Assembly: GCA_900541335.1 (NCBI GenBank)
Contig: UQJC01000002.1
Coordinates: forward strand, 1 to 64,000
DNA: 64,000 nucleotides
Direction: 5' to 3'
Source of the DNA: an uncultured Prevotella sp.
GTDB lineage: Bacteria > Bacteroidota > Bacteroidia > Bacteroidales > Bacteroidaceae
Part shown: piece by piece, positions 53,874-62,234 of the stretch
Layout: each line of letters opens with the position of its first letter
How positions within the stretch are numbered: position 1 is the first letter of the stretch
Notes under the pieces: model-generated
The model's input: only the letters and a program-made list of their open reading frames with translations
Databases searched by the model: none
What the model was told of the DNA's origin: nothing
Translations under genes and position numbers: made by a program

Positions 53874-54740
53874 ATGAACACATTATTTCAAACCTTTCAG
53901 CACCGCCTCATCTCCCGTTACGGAAACGGGGAGGCACGCGCCTTGACTTTCCTTGTTTTTGAGGAGGTTTTCGGCATCAGCCGAACTGATATTTATGTCG
54001 GCAAAGGTAGACATTTTTCAGTAGATGAGACTCAGCGGCTCTGGAATATCTGTGAACGGCTGGAAGGGGGTGAACCCATACAATATATCGTAGGTGAAGC
54101 CCTCTTTTGCGACCTACGTTTTCGGGTTACACCAGCCGTACTGATTCCCCGTCCCGAAACGGAGGAACTGGTCGATTGGACCGTGCAGACGTGGGAAGAA
54201 CTCCGCCCTTCAACCTCCAGCGCTCCGCACATTTGGGATGCCTGTACTGGTTCGGGGTGCATTGCCATCAGCTTGGGACATCGCTTGCCTACGGCTCAAA
54301 TCACAGCTTGTGATGTGTCAGAAGAGGCTCTCACTGTGGCCCGAAGCAATGCAGAACGGTTGCAGGTAGCGGTAACATTCGAGCAACAGGACCTGCTCCA
54401 ACCGGCTCCGGCTCCTGCACAACCCTACGACCTTCTGGTCAGCAATCCGCCTTACATCTGCCTGCGTGAACAAGCGGAAATGGAAGCTCATGTACTCGAC
54501 CAAGAGCCTCATCTGGCTCTCTTTGTACCCGATGAAGACCCTTTACGATTCTACCGTGCCTTGGCACACCACGCCACCCACGGTGCACTAACCCGCGAAG
54601 GAGCGATGTTGGTAGAAATCAACCGTGCCTATGCCCGCGAAACCGCTGATTTATTCCACGAATATGGATTCCAACAGGTGGAAATACGCCGCGATGCCTA
54701 TGGTAATGAACGAATGATTCGAGCAAGCAAACGATCCTAA
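53874..54740 (+). CDS. prmC: release factor glutamine methyltransferase
   Basis: 288 residues. Methylates the Gln of the GGQ motif in RF1/RF2. N-terminal helical domain, then a SAM-binding fold with RPETEELVDW (~97-106), WDACTGSGCIAISLG (motif I, ~119-133) and catalytic NPPYIC (~190-195). Divergent from ribD, with ~225 bp between them containing CTTCAACTCTT-like low-complexity sequence. Confidence 0.95.
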   Translation: MNTLFQTFQHRLISRYGNGEARALTFLVFEEVFGISRTDIYVGKGRHFSVDETQRLWNICERLEGGEPIQYIVGEALFCDLRFRVTPAVLIPRPETEELVDWTVQTWEELRPSTSSAPHIWDACTGSGCIAISLGHRLPTAQITACDVSEEALTVARSNAERLQVAVTFEQQDLLQPAPAPAQPYDLLVSNPPYICLREQAEMEAHVLDQEPHLALFVPDEDPLRFYRALAHHATHGALTREGAMLVEINRAYARETADLFHEYGFQQVEIRRDAYGNERMIRASKRS

Positions 54741-55063
54741 AGGAAAGTAGAAGCGGAATCACGCGAAAACAATATAGACAGCCTTACCACTCTTCAACTT
54801 CTCAGCTGAAGGAAAAACTTTCATCTTCTAAATCCCTCGTCATTTTTCCCTGCCCTTTCGCCTAAACGCAAAAGAGCAGGGATTTTTTAGCATAACCATA
54901 CAGCATCGCTTCATAAGTATCGTGCGATAGAAACAAAATAACTTCCACCATGGGAAAGGAGGCATCTTGAGAAAAGAACGTTGCAAGCTTGCAAAGGCTT
55001 TTCGCTAACGCGTCTCTAAGAAATATCAAACACTATGCGATAGTCGCATAGGCGTATGCCCAC
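54741..55063. other. intergenic region between convergent prmC and dgt
   Basis: Holds the hairpin terminator at 54848-54888. Nothing else recognised. Confidence 0.5.
54848..54888 (+). terminator. terminator downstream of prmC
   Basis: CCCTGCCCTTTCGC (54848-54861) pairs with GCAAAAGAGCAGGG (54868-54881) with two mismatches, followed by a T run. On the other strand the left flank is also a T/A run, so it may serve dgt too. Confidence 0.7.
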
Positions 55064-56419
55064 CTACACACTCGGTAGCGAGTGTCCGTTGATTTTGCGG
55101 TAGAGGTCTAACGCATACACATCCGTCATGCCCGAGAGGTAATCGAGCACTGCCATAAGGCGGTCACCCTTGCGCTCTGCCCGCACCTCATACTGTGCAG
55201 GAACTTGTGCCAGGAGTAAGGAGGAATATGCCTTTTCAGGAGCCATGACGGCATCGGTCATCAGTTCGAGGAGGGTATAAATGATGTGATAACCGGCCAG
55301 GTCAACATTGGTAACCTCTTTGCAACGATAAATACGAGTTGCCGCCACTTCTTCACAGCGATGATAAGCTTCTTGCAACAGTTTCGGAAGGTGACTGATA
55401 AGCGAACCCTGGAAGGTTCCTGCCAGTATTTCTTCCTCATGGTTCATAAAAACTTGTACACACGCCCGTTCGAGTGCGTTGATCACACACGAACGATAGT
55501 AAACGATTTGGTCATCCACATCGGTATCGGTCGTGTAAAGTTCCCGAAGACGTTCCCGTTCCTCGGCATCAAAAAAGCCGAGAAAGAGGTCCATGGTCTG
55601 TTCGTCGGAAAGGATACGCAGTTTGTGGGCATCCTCGATATCCATAATTTCATAACAAATGTCGTCGGCAGCCTCAACCAAATAAACCAACGGATGGCGG
55701 GCATGACGCATGGAACCGTCTGCGCCCTCATCGAGCACCTGCAAACCTAATTCGCGAGCGATGTGCAAGTAGGTGTGACGTTCGGCTTCAAAATAACCAA
55801 ACTTCGGTTTGCGCGTAGCACGGTCGGAACCATACGGATACTTGACAATCGAAGCCAAAGTAGCATAGGTCATCACAAAGCCACCCCGTCGACGACCATT
55901 GAACTGGTGGGTCAGCAAACGGAAGGTATTGGCATTACCATCGAAACGAATCATGTCCTGCCACTCTGCCTCCGAGAGATCTGTGCCGTCCTCGGTGACC
56001 AAATCATGCAGTCGGTTTCCCTTTCCCTCACTAAAGTAAGTACGAATGGCGCGCTCTCCCGAATGGCCGAAAGGCGGATTTCCCATGTCGTGTGCCAGGC
56101 AAGCAGCACTGACAATAGCTCCCAAACTAGTCACTTCGGTGTCTGCCAATTCAGGATGACGCGCAATGAGTTCACGACTAACGTCAGCCCCCAGCGACCG
56201 TCCCACGCTCGAAACTTCAAGGCTGTGGGTCAGACGGTTGTGCACAAAAATGCTACCGGGAAGGGGGAATACCTGAGTCTTGTTCTGCATGCGCCGAAAG
56301 GCTGCAGAGAAAATCAAGCGGTCAAAGTCACGTTGAAACTCCGAACGTCTTTCGACTAGCGGTTTCGGTGTATTCTCCTTACCCAAACGCTTGGAGGAGA
56401 TGAGTTGAGTCCAATTCAT
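55064..56419 (-). CDS. dgt: deoxyguanosinetriphosphate triphosphohydrolase-like protein
   Basis: 451 residues. HD-domain enzyme hydrolysing dGTP (or other dNTPs) to nucleoside and triphosphate. 'RRSEFQRDFDRLIFSAAFRR' (~24-43), HRLTHSLEVSSVGRSLG with the first metal His (~62-78), CLAHDMGNPPFGHSGE with the His-Asp pair (~110-125), and YLVEAADDICYEIMDIEDA (~227-245). It is the longer dgt form of Bacteroidetes. A -7 element TACATTTG (reverse strand, 56513-56506) lies ~90 bp upstream. Confidence 0.93.
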   Translation of the reverse strand: MNWTQLISSKRLGKENTPKPLVERRSEFQRDFDRLIFSAAFRRMQNKTQVFPLPGSIFVHNRLTHSLEVSSVGRSLGADVSRELIARHPELADTEVTSLGAIVSAACLAHDMGNPPFGHSGERAIRTYFSEGKGNRLHDLVTEDGTDLSEAEWQDMIRFDGNANTFRLLTHQFNGRRRGGFVMTYATLASIVKYPYGSDRATRKPKFGYFEAERHTYLHIARELGLQVLDEGADGSMRHARHPLVYLVEAADDICYEIMDIEDAHKLRILSDEQTMDLFLGFFDAEERERLRELYTTDTDVDDQIVYYRSCVINALERACVQVFMNHEEEILAGTFQGSLISHLPKLLQEAYHRCEEVAATRIYRCKEVTNVDLAGYHIIYTLLELMTDAVMAPEKAYSSLLLAQVPAQYEVRAERKGDRLMAVLDYLSGMTDVYALDLYRKINGHSLPSV

Positions 56420-56505
56420 AGGAATGTGAGGGATTAAGAAAAGCGGAGGAAAAGGAGCGAAATAAGTCGTACGCTTTCCGCCTTCCTCCGAGCGATTGTT
56501 TGCCG

Positions 56506-56513
56506 CAAATGTA
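56506..56513 (-). promoter_or_regulatory. -7 element of dgt
   Basis: Reverse strand TACATTTG fits TAnnTTTG. The region is shared divergently with dut; both genes control nucleotide pools. Confidence 0.45.
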
Positions 56514-56575
56514 CGAAAAAATGGACGCTCTGAGGTTTTCCCTTTTATGGTCGTGAGTATGTGCCTTTAATTCAG

Positions 56576-56583
56576 TACTTTTG
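56576..56583 (+). promoter_or_regulatory. -7 element of the dut operon
   Basis: TACTTTTG matches TAnnTTTG, ~115 bp before the dut ATG. No TTG at -33 is obvious. Confidence 0.45.
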
Positions 56584-56698
56584 CCCTTCAGTTTTACCCC
56601 CTGTACAGACCTTCTATCCGAGCAAAGCTTCCCAAACAGAAGCTGTCGGCAAGGAGTGGCACGGGGTTATCCTCCATTCTCTTTTTTCCTTTCGCCCC

Positions 56699-57133
56699 AT
56701 GAAGATTCAAATCATCAATCATTCGCATCATCCACTTCCCCAATATGCCACCCTACAGAGTGCCGGACTTGACCTGCGTGCCAACCTGGACGCCCCGGTC
56801 ACCCTTCAGCCCCTCGAACGCCGCCTTATCCCGACCGGACTCTACCTTGCGTTACCCGTTGGCTACGAAGCACAGGTGCGTCCCCGTTCGGGATTGGCCC
56901 TTAAACAAGGTATCACGGTGCTTAACTCCCCCGGAACCATTGATGCGGACTACCGAGGCGAAATTGGCATCGTGCTCATCAACCTTTCTCACACAGCCGT
57001 AACTCTCAACGATGGTGAACGCATTGCTCAGCTGGTTATCGCCCGTCACGAACAGGCGGAATGGGTCACTGTCGAAGCTCTCGACGATACAGAGCGCGGT
57101 GCAGGAGGCTTCGGCCATTCGGGTAAACAATAA
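56699..57133 (+). CDS. dut: dUTP diphosphatase
   Basis: 144 residues from ATG 56699 ([18 protein letters not shown]); the longer upstream frame is not family sequence. Trimeric dUTPase with all five motifs: [41 protein letters not shown] and the C-terminal [11 protein letters not shown] arm. First gene of a dut - TPR - DUF4292 - EnvC run that is conserved in Bacteroidales. Confidence 0.97.
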   Translation: MKIQIINHSHHPLPQYATLQSAGLDLRANLDAPVTLQPLERRLIPTGLYLALPVGYEAQVRPRSGLALKQGITVLNSPGTIDADYRGEIGIVLINLSHTAVTLNDGERIAQLVIARHEQAEWVTVEALDDTERGAGGFGHSGKQ

Positions 57134-57149
57134 AGGTTTTCTCTGACTG

Positions 57150-58955
57150 ATGTTGCGCATCCTCCCTCTTCTTCTCACACTCTATGGTGTCTGCCTACTG
57201 GCTTCGTGCGGTTCGCAGCGCACCTCGCAGTCTTCGGTTGCTCCGTTGGGAGCCACTTCACCGAAGAAGGGATTTGTCGTGCCCATCAGTGAGGAGTTTG
57301 TACGGAGCCGCCGCTTCAACGAACTCTTCCTGGAAGCCATCCGACAAAAAGGGAAAGGCAACTACGATGCCGCCTACGAACTCCTGGCCGAAGGATTGCG
57401 CCGCCACCCCGATGCCTCAGAGGCCGTCTACGAAATGGCTGTGCTGAAACTTTCCTTTTCGACCTTTTCCGACACACTTTTCCGTCACGAAGGCGACTCT
57501 TTGCTTCGCCGCGCCGTGGCGTTGGAACCTGATAACCTCTATTACAAAGAGACCCTGGCCACCTTCTTTGCCAACCGTGCCCAATATCGGGAAGCCATTC
57601 AGCTTTACGAAGACATTGCTGAAGCTCGGCTGACATACGAAACCCTGGCAACCCTTATCTGGCTCTACAAGACCAACGGTGATTATGCCGGAGCCATCCG
57701 CACCATCGAACGTTTGGAGCGACTCGACGGAAAAAGCGAGTTGTTGAGCATGGAAAAGTTCCAGACTTACTGGGCAATGAAGGACGGGGAACATGCCTTC
57801 CAAGCCATCGAAGATTTGTGTGCGGAATATCCACTTGACTTACGTTATCGTGTGCTCTTGGGCGATATGTATGAGCAATACGGCTATCACGAACGGGCTT
57901 TAGACATTTACCGCGACGTACTCACAGCCGAACCCGATAACAGTTATGCACAAATCTCCCTCCTCGCTTATTATAAGGCAGCTGGAGCCGATTCTCTCTA
58001 TACAGACTACCTCCGGCGGGTGGTGCTCAATCCGCATACACAAAGCAGCGCACGGCTGGAGGCCATGCGATCGTATGCGGTAGATAATATCAAGGCGCAT
58101 GCAGACTCCATGCCGGTCATTCGCCTGTTCCACGAGGCATTGCAAGCACCGCAGGAAAACCGCGACATGGCAGAGCTCTATACCTACTACGTAGTGGAGC
58201 GGAAAATGCCGCAAGACACACTGCTGACGGCACTCAACCGCATGCTTCGCATCGAACCCGACTATACCAAGGCACGTTTACAACTGCTTCAGATGCTCAT
58301 CCAACGCCGCGATATGGCTGCCGTAGCTGAAATCTGCCGCGAAGGTATTCTCTACGAACCTTCAGAAATTACCTATTATTATTACCAAGGCACGGCACTC
58401 TATCAACTAGGTCAGGATATGCAAGCCATTAAAGTGCTGCAGAAGGGGGTCGAACGTATTGACGAAAATACAGACAAACTCTTGGCTTCGGACGTTTATG
58501 CTCTGCTCGGTGACGTGCTTCACGACCATGGATTAAAGGAGGAGGCCTACCTTGCCTACGACCGCTCCCTCAATCACAATGCCACCAATGGGCTTTGCTT
58601 GAATAACTACGCCTATTTCCTGTCTCTCAGCGGACGCAACCTGGACAAGGCGGAGGAAATGAGTCGCCGTGCGGTAGATTTGCAGAGTAGCGAACCCAGT
58701 TTCCTCGATACCTATGCTTGGATTCTCTACCTCAAGAAGCAGTATGAACAGGCCCGCATCTACATTGACGAAGCGTTACGCAACTTAACCGACACACCCG
58801 AGAATGCTTCCATCTTCGACCACGCAGGTGACATTTATTATCGCTGCGGGAAGAAGACCGAAGCCCTCATGTTCTGGAAGCGCGCGCTCCGCCTCAGTGC
58901 TGACAAAGACGCTCAACGTAAGATACAACGCAAGGTGTGGCGGAAACGTCCCTAG
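57150..58955 (+). CDS. TPR-repeat lipoprotein
   Basis: 601 residues. Lipoprotein signal ending LLASC (Cys20). From ~residue 60 on it is a solenoid of tetratricopeptide repeats (for example GNYDAAYELLAEGLRRHPDA, QYREAIQLYEDIAEA, GYHERALDIYRDVLTAEPDN, NLDKAEEMSRRAVDLQSSEP). Likely an outer-membrane-anchored scaffold for protein complexes. It starts 16 bp after dut and is followed by two more envelope genes, which fits a role in envelope maintenance (inference). Confidence 0.88.
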   Translation: MLRILPLLLTLYGVCLLASCGSQRTSQSSVAPLGATSPKKGFVVPISEEFVRSRRFNELFLEAIRQKGKGNYDAAYELLAEGLRRHPDASEAVYEMAVLKLSFSTFSDTLFRHEGDSLLRRAVALEPDNLYYKETLATFFANRAQYREAIQLYEDIAEARLTYETLATLIWLYKTNGDYAGAIRTIERLERLDGKSELLSMEKFQTYWAMKDGEHAFQAIEDLCAEYPLDLRYRVLLGDMYEQYGYHERALDIYRDVLTAEPDNSYAQISLLAYYKAAGADSLYTDYLRRVVLNPHTQSSARLEAMRSYAVDNIKAHADSMPVIRLFHEALQAPQENRDMAELYTYYVVERKMPQDTLLTALNRMLRIEPDYTKARLQLLQMLIQRRDMAAVAEICREGILYEPSEITYYYYQGTALYQLGQDMQAIKVLQKGVERIDENTDKLLASDVYALLGDVLHDHGLKEEAYLAYDRSLNHNATNGLCLNNYAYFLSLSGRNLDKAEEMSRRAVDLQSSEPSFLDTYAWILYLKKQYEQARIYIDEALRNLTDTPENASIFDHAGDIYYRCGKKTEALMFWKRALRLSADKDAQRKIQRKVWRKRP

Positions 58956-59012
58956 GGAAGCAGTGCCCCGCTGCTATGCAACTCCTCCCACCAGCTTTTA
59001 ACCCACACAAAA

Positions 59013-59876
59013 ATGAAACACTTCCTCATCCTCCTGCTAGCTTGCCTCACATTGGCTAGTTGTAAGTCATCCCGCAAGGCGGAACGAACCAACTATCCCG
59101 TTCACCACACGGACAAGTCGAAAACGACGGATCTCACGGCTTCGGCACACGCGGCCTTGGCTTATGCCTCGCGTGTGGAACGCGGTAAACTGCCTACACA
59201 GTGGGTCACGGCTTCTGCCAAGGTACAAGTGACGGGCGTGGGTAAGAAACTTTCCGTCAACGGTTCGCTCCGTATGAAGCGCGACGACGTAGTGCGCCTT
59301 TCGCTCCGCTTCTTGGGAATGGAAGTAGGTATCATGGAGTTTACGCCGACGGATGTACTCATTGTCGACCGCCTCAACAAACAATATGTACGGGCCACTT
59401 ACAACGAGGTGAGCTTCCTGCGTCAGGCGGGATTGGATTTCTACTCTCTCCAGGCACTCTTTTGGAACGAGCTTTTCGTACCGGGCACCCGTCAATTACA
59501 AGACAACTTGAAGCGTTTTCACCTGACGGAGAACAATGGCACCTCAGTACTCACGCTGACCGATACGCCCAAACTCGCCTATGCCTTTTACACCCAAACC
59601 TCAACGGCTCACATCGAAACTTTGACGGTGAAGGGCAAGCAAGCGACCGACCGAGGAGAATTCCGCTGGAAGTATGACCAGTTCCAGGCATTTAACGGAC
59701 GTTCCTTTCCCACCTTAATGCAAATGGAGGTGACGGGAACGGGTAAGAGTGACCTCGGACTGACGCTTCAACTCTCAAACTTGAAGAATAACGACGGTTG
59801 GAACACCCGTACAACGGTTTCTTCTAAATACACGCGCCGTCAGGTCGACGAAGTACTCAAAGGACTCAAGCTCTAA
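59013..59876 (+). CDS. DUF4292 lipoprotein
   Basis: 287 residues. Lipobox LASC (Cys17). The rest is a beta-rich DUF4292 domain with 'LSVNGSLRMKRDDVVRLSLR' and 'LGMEVGIMEFTPTDVLIVDR' strands, which resembles LolA/LolB-type half-barrels; a LolB-like role in lipoprotein insertion is a reasonable but unproved guess. It lies between the TPR lipoprotein and EnvC genes in the same run. Confidence 0.85.
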   Translation: MKHFLILLLACLTLASCKSSRKAERTNYPVHHTDKSKTTDLTASAHAALAYASRVERGKLPTQWVTASAKVQVTGVGKKLSVNGSLRMKRDDVVRLSLRFLGMEVGIMEFTPTDVLIVDRLNKQYVRATYNEVSFLRQAGLDFYSLQALFWNELFVPGTRQLQDNLKRFHLTENNGTSVLTLTDTPKLAYAFYTQTSTAHIETLTVKGKQATDRGEFRWKYDQFQAFNGRSFPTLMQMEVTGTGKSDLGLTLQLSNLKNNDGWNTRTTVSSKYTRRQVDEVLKGLKL

Positions 59877-59928
59877 GCCTTGTTCTTCCAAGCCTACACT
59901 TGACAGATTGCTACTCTAACGAATTGTT

Positions 59929-61293
59929 ATGTTTCGATACATTCTACTCTGCTGCCTGCTCATCGGGGGACTACTCTCTCCTGCAACGGCACAGACCAAC
60001 AAGAAAATACGTTCCCTGCAACGTGAACAATCCTCGCTCAAGAAGGACATTGCCAACCAGGAACAACTACTGAAGAGCACCAAAAAGGATGTCAACACGC
60101 AGTTGGCAAACTTACAGGTGCTCGGTGCCCAGATAGAAGGGCAACAAAAATATGTCAACGGGATTCACACCGAAATCAAAACGCTGAGTTCGGACATTAA
60201 CCAGCTCGAAAAACAGCTGGCAGCGCTTGAACGCGACTTGACGGACTGTAAACGTAAGTACCAGCGTGCCGTCACGTACATGTTTCGCAACCGTATGCGC
60301 TTTTCCCAGTGGCAATTCATCCTTTCGGCGCATTCCTTCCGTCAGATGTACCGCCGCATGCGCTACGTAACCGAGTTTTCGCGCTACCAGCAGGCTCAAG
60401 GACGAGTTATTCAGAAGAAAGAAGCCGTCATTGAGGCTAAACGCCAGCAATTGCTCAGTGCCAAAGCCGAAAAAGACCGTCTCTATACGGAAGGGAAGGA
60501 ACAAACAGCCAAACTGGAAGGTCAGCAGAAGGAACGGCAACAGGTCGTTGACGAACTGAACAAGAAACAGAAGCAACTGAATGCGTCCCTCAACAAGCAA
60601 CGAAAGAAATACGCTCAACTCAATGCTCGCATTGACAAGTTGATACAAGAGGAAATTGCTGCGGCTGAACGTCGACGCAAAGCAGAGGCCGAACGCCGTC
60701 GAAAGGCGGAACTGGCCCGCCAGCGCAAGCTTCGCCAACAGCGTGAGCAGGCTGCTGCCCGACGTAAACAAACAGCTTCTTCGTCTAAAAACAAGTCTTC
60801 GCGCAAGGGCAAGAACAATTACGATGCCGAGGAAACGGCTACACCTGACTTTACGGCTTCCCACGACGTTGACCGTGCCCTCTCGGGCAGTTTTGCCGCC
60901 AACCGAGGTCGATTGCCGATGCCCATCACAGGATCGTATGCCATCACAACACATTTTGGACAATACAATGTGCCAGGCCTGCGTGGTGTACAGCTTGACA
61001 ACAAGGGTATCAACATCACAGGTCGTCCGGGGGCTCAGGCTCGCTCCGTGTTCCGAGGCGAGGTGACAGCCATCTTTGCTTACAGCGGTATGTACAACAT
61101 CATTGTGCGCCACGGCTCCTACATGACCGTCTACTGTAACCTTGCCTCGACCTCTGTGCGTCGTGGACAGGAAGTCAGTGCGCGCCAGGTACTTGGTTCT
61201 GTAGCCAAGGATGCTTCGGGCAATTGTACGCTTCACTTCCAACTGCGCAAAGAAACAACCAAACTCAATCCGGAAAGTTGGTTAGCTCGCTAA
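59929..61293 (+). CDS. EnvC-like murein hydrolase activator (degenerate LytM)
   Basis: 454 residues. Signal peptide MFRYILLCCLLIGGLLSPAT, then a long coiled coil (~22-285; rich in Lys, Gln, Glu, Arg, with RRRKAEAERRRKAELARQ near 240), a disordered Ser/Lys linker and a C-terminal M23/LytM domain (~325-454). Metal ligands of active M23 enzymes are lost: NKGINITG replaces HxGIDI, VYCNL replaces YAHL, and TLHFQL lacks the first His of HLHFE. This is the pattern of EnvC, which activates amidases at division sites rather than cutting peptidoglycan itself. Fourth in the dut operon. Confidence 0.88.
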   Translation: MFRYILLCCLLIGGLLSPATAQTNKKIRSLQREQSSLKKDIANQEQLLKSTKKDVNTQLANLQVLGAQIEGQQKYVNGIHTEIKTLSSDINQLEKQLAALERDLTDCKRKYQRAVTYMFRNRMRFSQWQFILSAHSFRQMYRRMRYVTEFSRYQQAQGRVIQKKEAVIEAKRQQLLSAKAEKDRLYTEGKEQTAKLEGQQKERQQVVDELNKKQKQLNASLNKQRKKYAQLNARIDKLIQEEIAAAERRRKAEAERRRKAELARQRKLRQQREQAAARRKQTASSSKNKSSRKGKNNYDAEETATPDFTASHDVDRALSGSFAANRGRLPMPITGSYAITTHFGQYNVPGLRGVQLDNKGINITGRPGAQARSVFRGEVTAIFAYSGMYNIIVRHGSYMTVYCNLASTSVRRGQEVSARQVLGSVAKDASGNCTLHFQLRKETTKLNPESWLAR

Positions 61294-61321
61294 CCGCCTT
61301 TCCCTTTAGCTCCACTCCTTC

Positions 61322-62194
61322 ATGATCAATTCTGCCAGTCTCGCCGAAAGTATTCTCCGGCTCTTCTCGCGCCTGCCTTTGTGGATGCTCTACCGCATCT
61401 CCGATCTGCTCTTTCTGCTGGTCTACTTCGTGGTGCGTTACCGCCGCAAAGTGGTACGTGAGAATCTGTCGCGCTCCTTTCCCGACCGCAGTAAACAGGA
61501 AAGAAGACTCATCGAACGGCGTTTCTACCGTTTCTTCTGTGACTATGCAGTCGAAACCATCAAGTTGCTGACCATCTCTGAAGCAGAAATGCGCCGACGC
61601 ATGAAGGTCTTCGGCTGTGAGGAGATGGATGCCGAACTCGACCGTCAACCATTCTGCTTCTTGATGCTCGGTCACTACGGCAACTGGGAGTGGCTCTCTA
61701 CGATAGCCCTGTGGAGCAAACACAACTGTGGACAATTGTACACGCCGTTACACAATGCCACGTTCGACCGCGTCTTTTACGACATGCGTTCCCGCTTTGG
61801 TACCGAAAATATTTCGAAATACAATGCGCTCCGCCGCATTCTCAGCCTCAAAAGCGAAGGAATTCCCTCACACATCGGCTTTATTACCGACCAAAGTCCG
61901 CGACCGAATAGCATTCACGACTGGATGACCTTCCTGCATCAGGACACTCCCATCTTTACCGGAGCTGAGCGCATCGGAAAGAAAGTCGGAGCGGCGGCCT
62001 ACTTTATCCGCGTAACCCGTCCGCGCAGAGGCTATTACGAGTGCCACCTCGAACGGCTCACTTCCGATATGCGGGAGTTTGCCGATTACGAACTGACGGA
62101 GCTATGTATGCGACGACTCGAAGCCGAAATCAATGAGGTGCCTCACCTTTGGCTTTGGACCCACCGCCGCTGGAAACATCAGCGCAACCACTGA
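61322..62194 (+). CDS. LpxL/HtrB-family lysophospholipid acyltransferase
   Basis: 290 residues. Transfers a secondary acyl chain in lipid A synthesis (LpxL/LpxM family). An N-terminal membrane helix (LWMLYRISDLLFLLVYFVV, ~20-38) and the catalytic H-x4-D/E motif in LMLGHYGNWEW (~117-127). Also FITDQSPRPN and WLWTHRRWKHQR at the end, both typical of the family. It starts 28 bp after the EnvC gene. Confidence 0.93.
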   Translation: MINSASLAESILRLFSRLPLWMLYRISDLLFLLVYFVVRYRRKVVRENLSRSFPDRSKQERRLIERRFYRFFCDYAVETIKLLTISEAEMRRRMKVFGCEEMDAELDRQPFCFLMLGHYGNWEWLSTIALWSKHNCGQLYTPLHNATFDRVFYDMRSRFGTENISKYNALRRILSLKSEGIPSHIGFITDQSPRPNSIHDWMTFLHQDTPIFTGAERIGKKVGAAAYFIRVTRPRRGYYECHLERLTSDMREFADYELTELCMRRLEAEINEVPHLWLWTHRRWKHQRNH

Positions 62195-62234
62195 TATCAT
62201 ATTTCATCGAACAATCATACAAACAATCCATACA

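Noticed and set aside
60112..61242. 376-codon reverse frame
   Set aside because: It is antisense to the EnvC-like gene, which has a signal peptide, coiled coil and LytM domain; the reverse product resembles no family.
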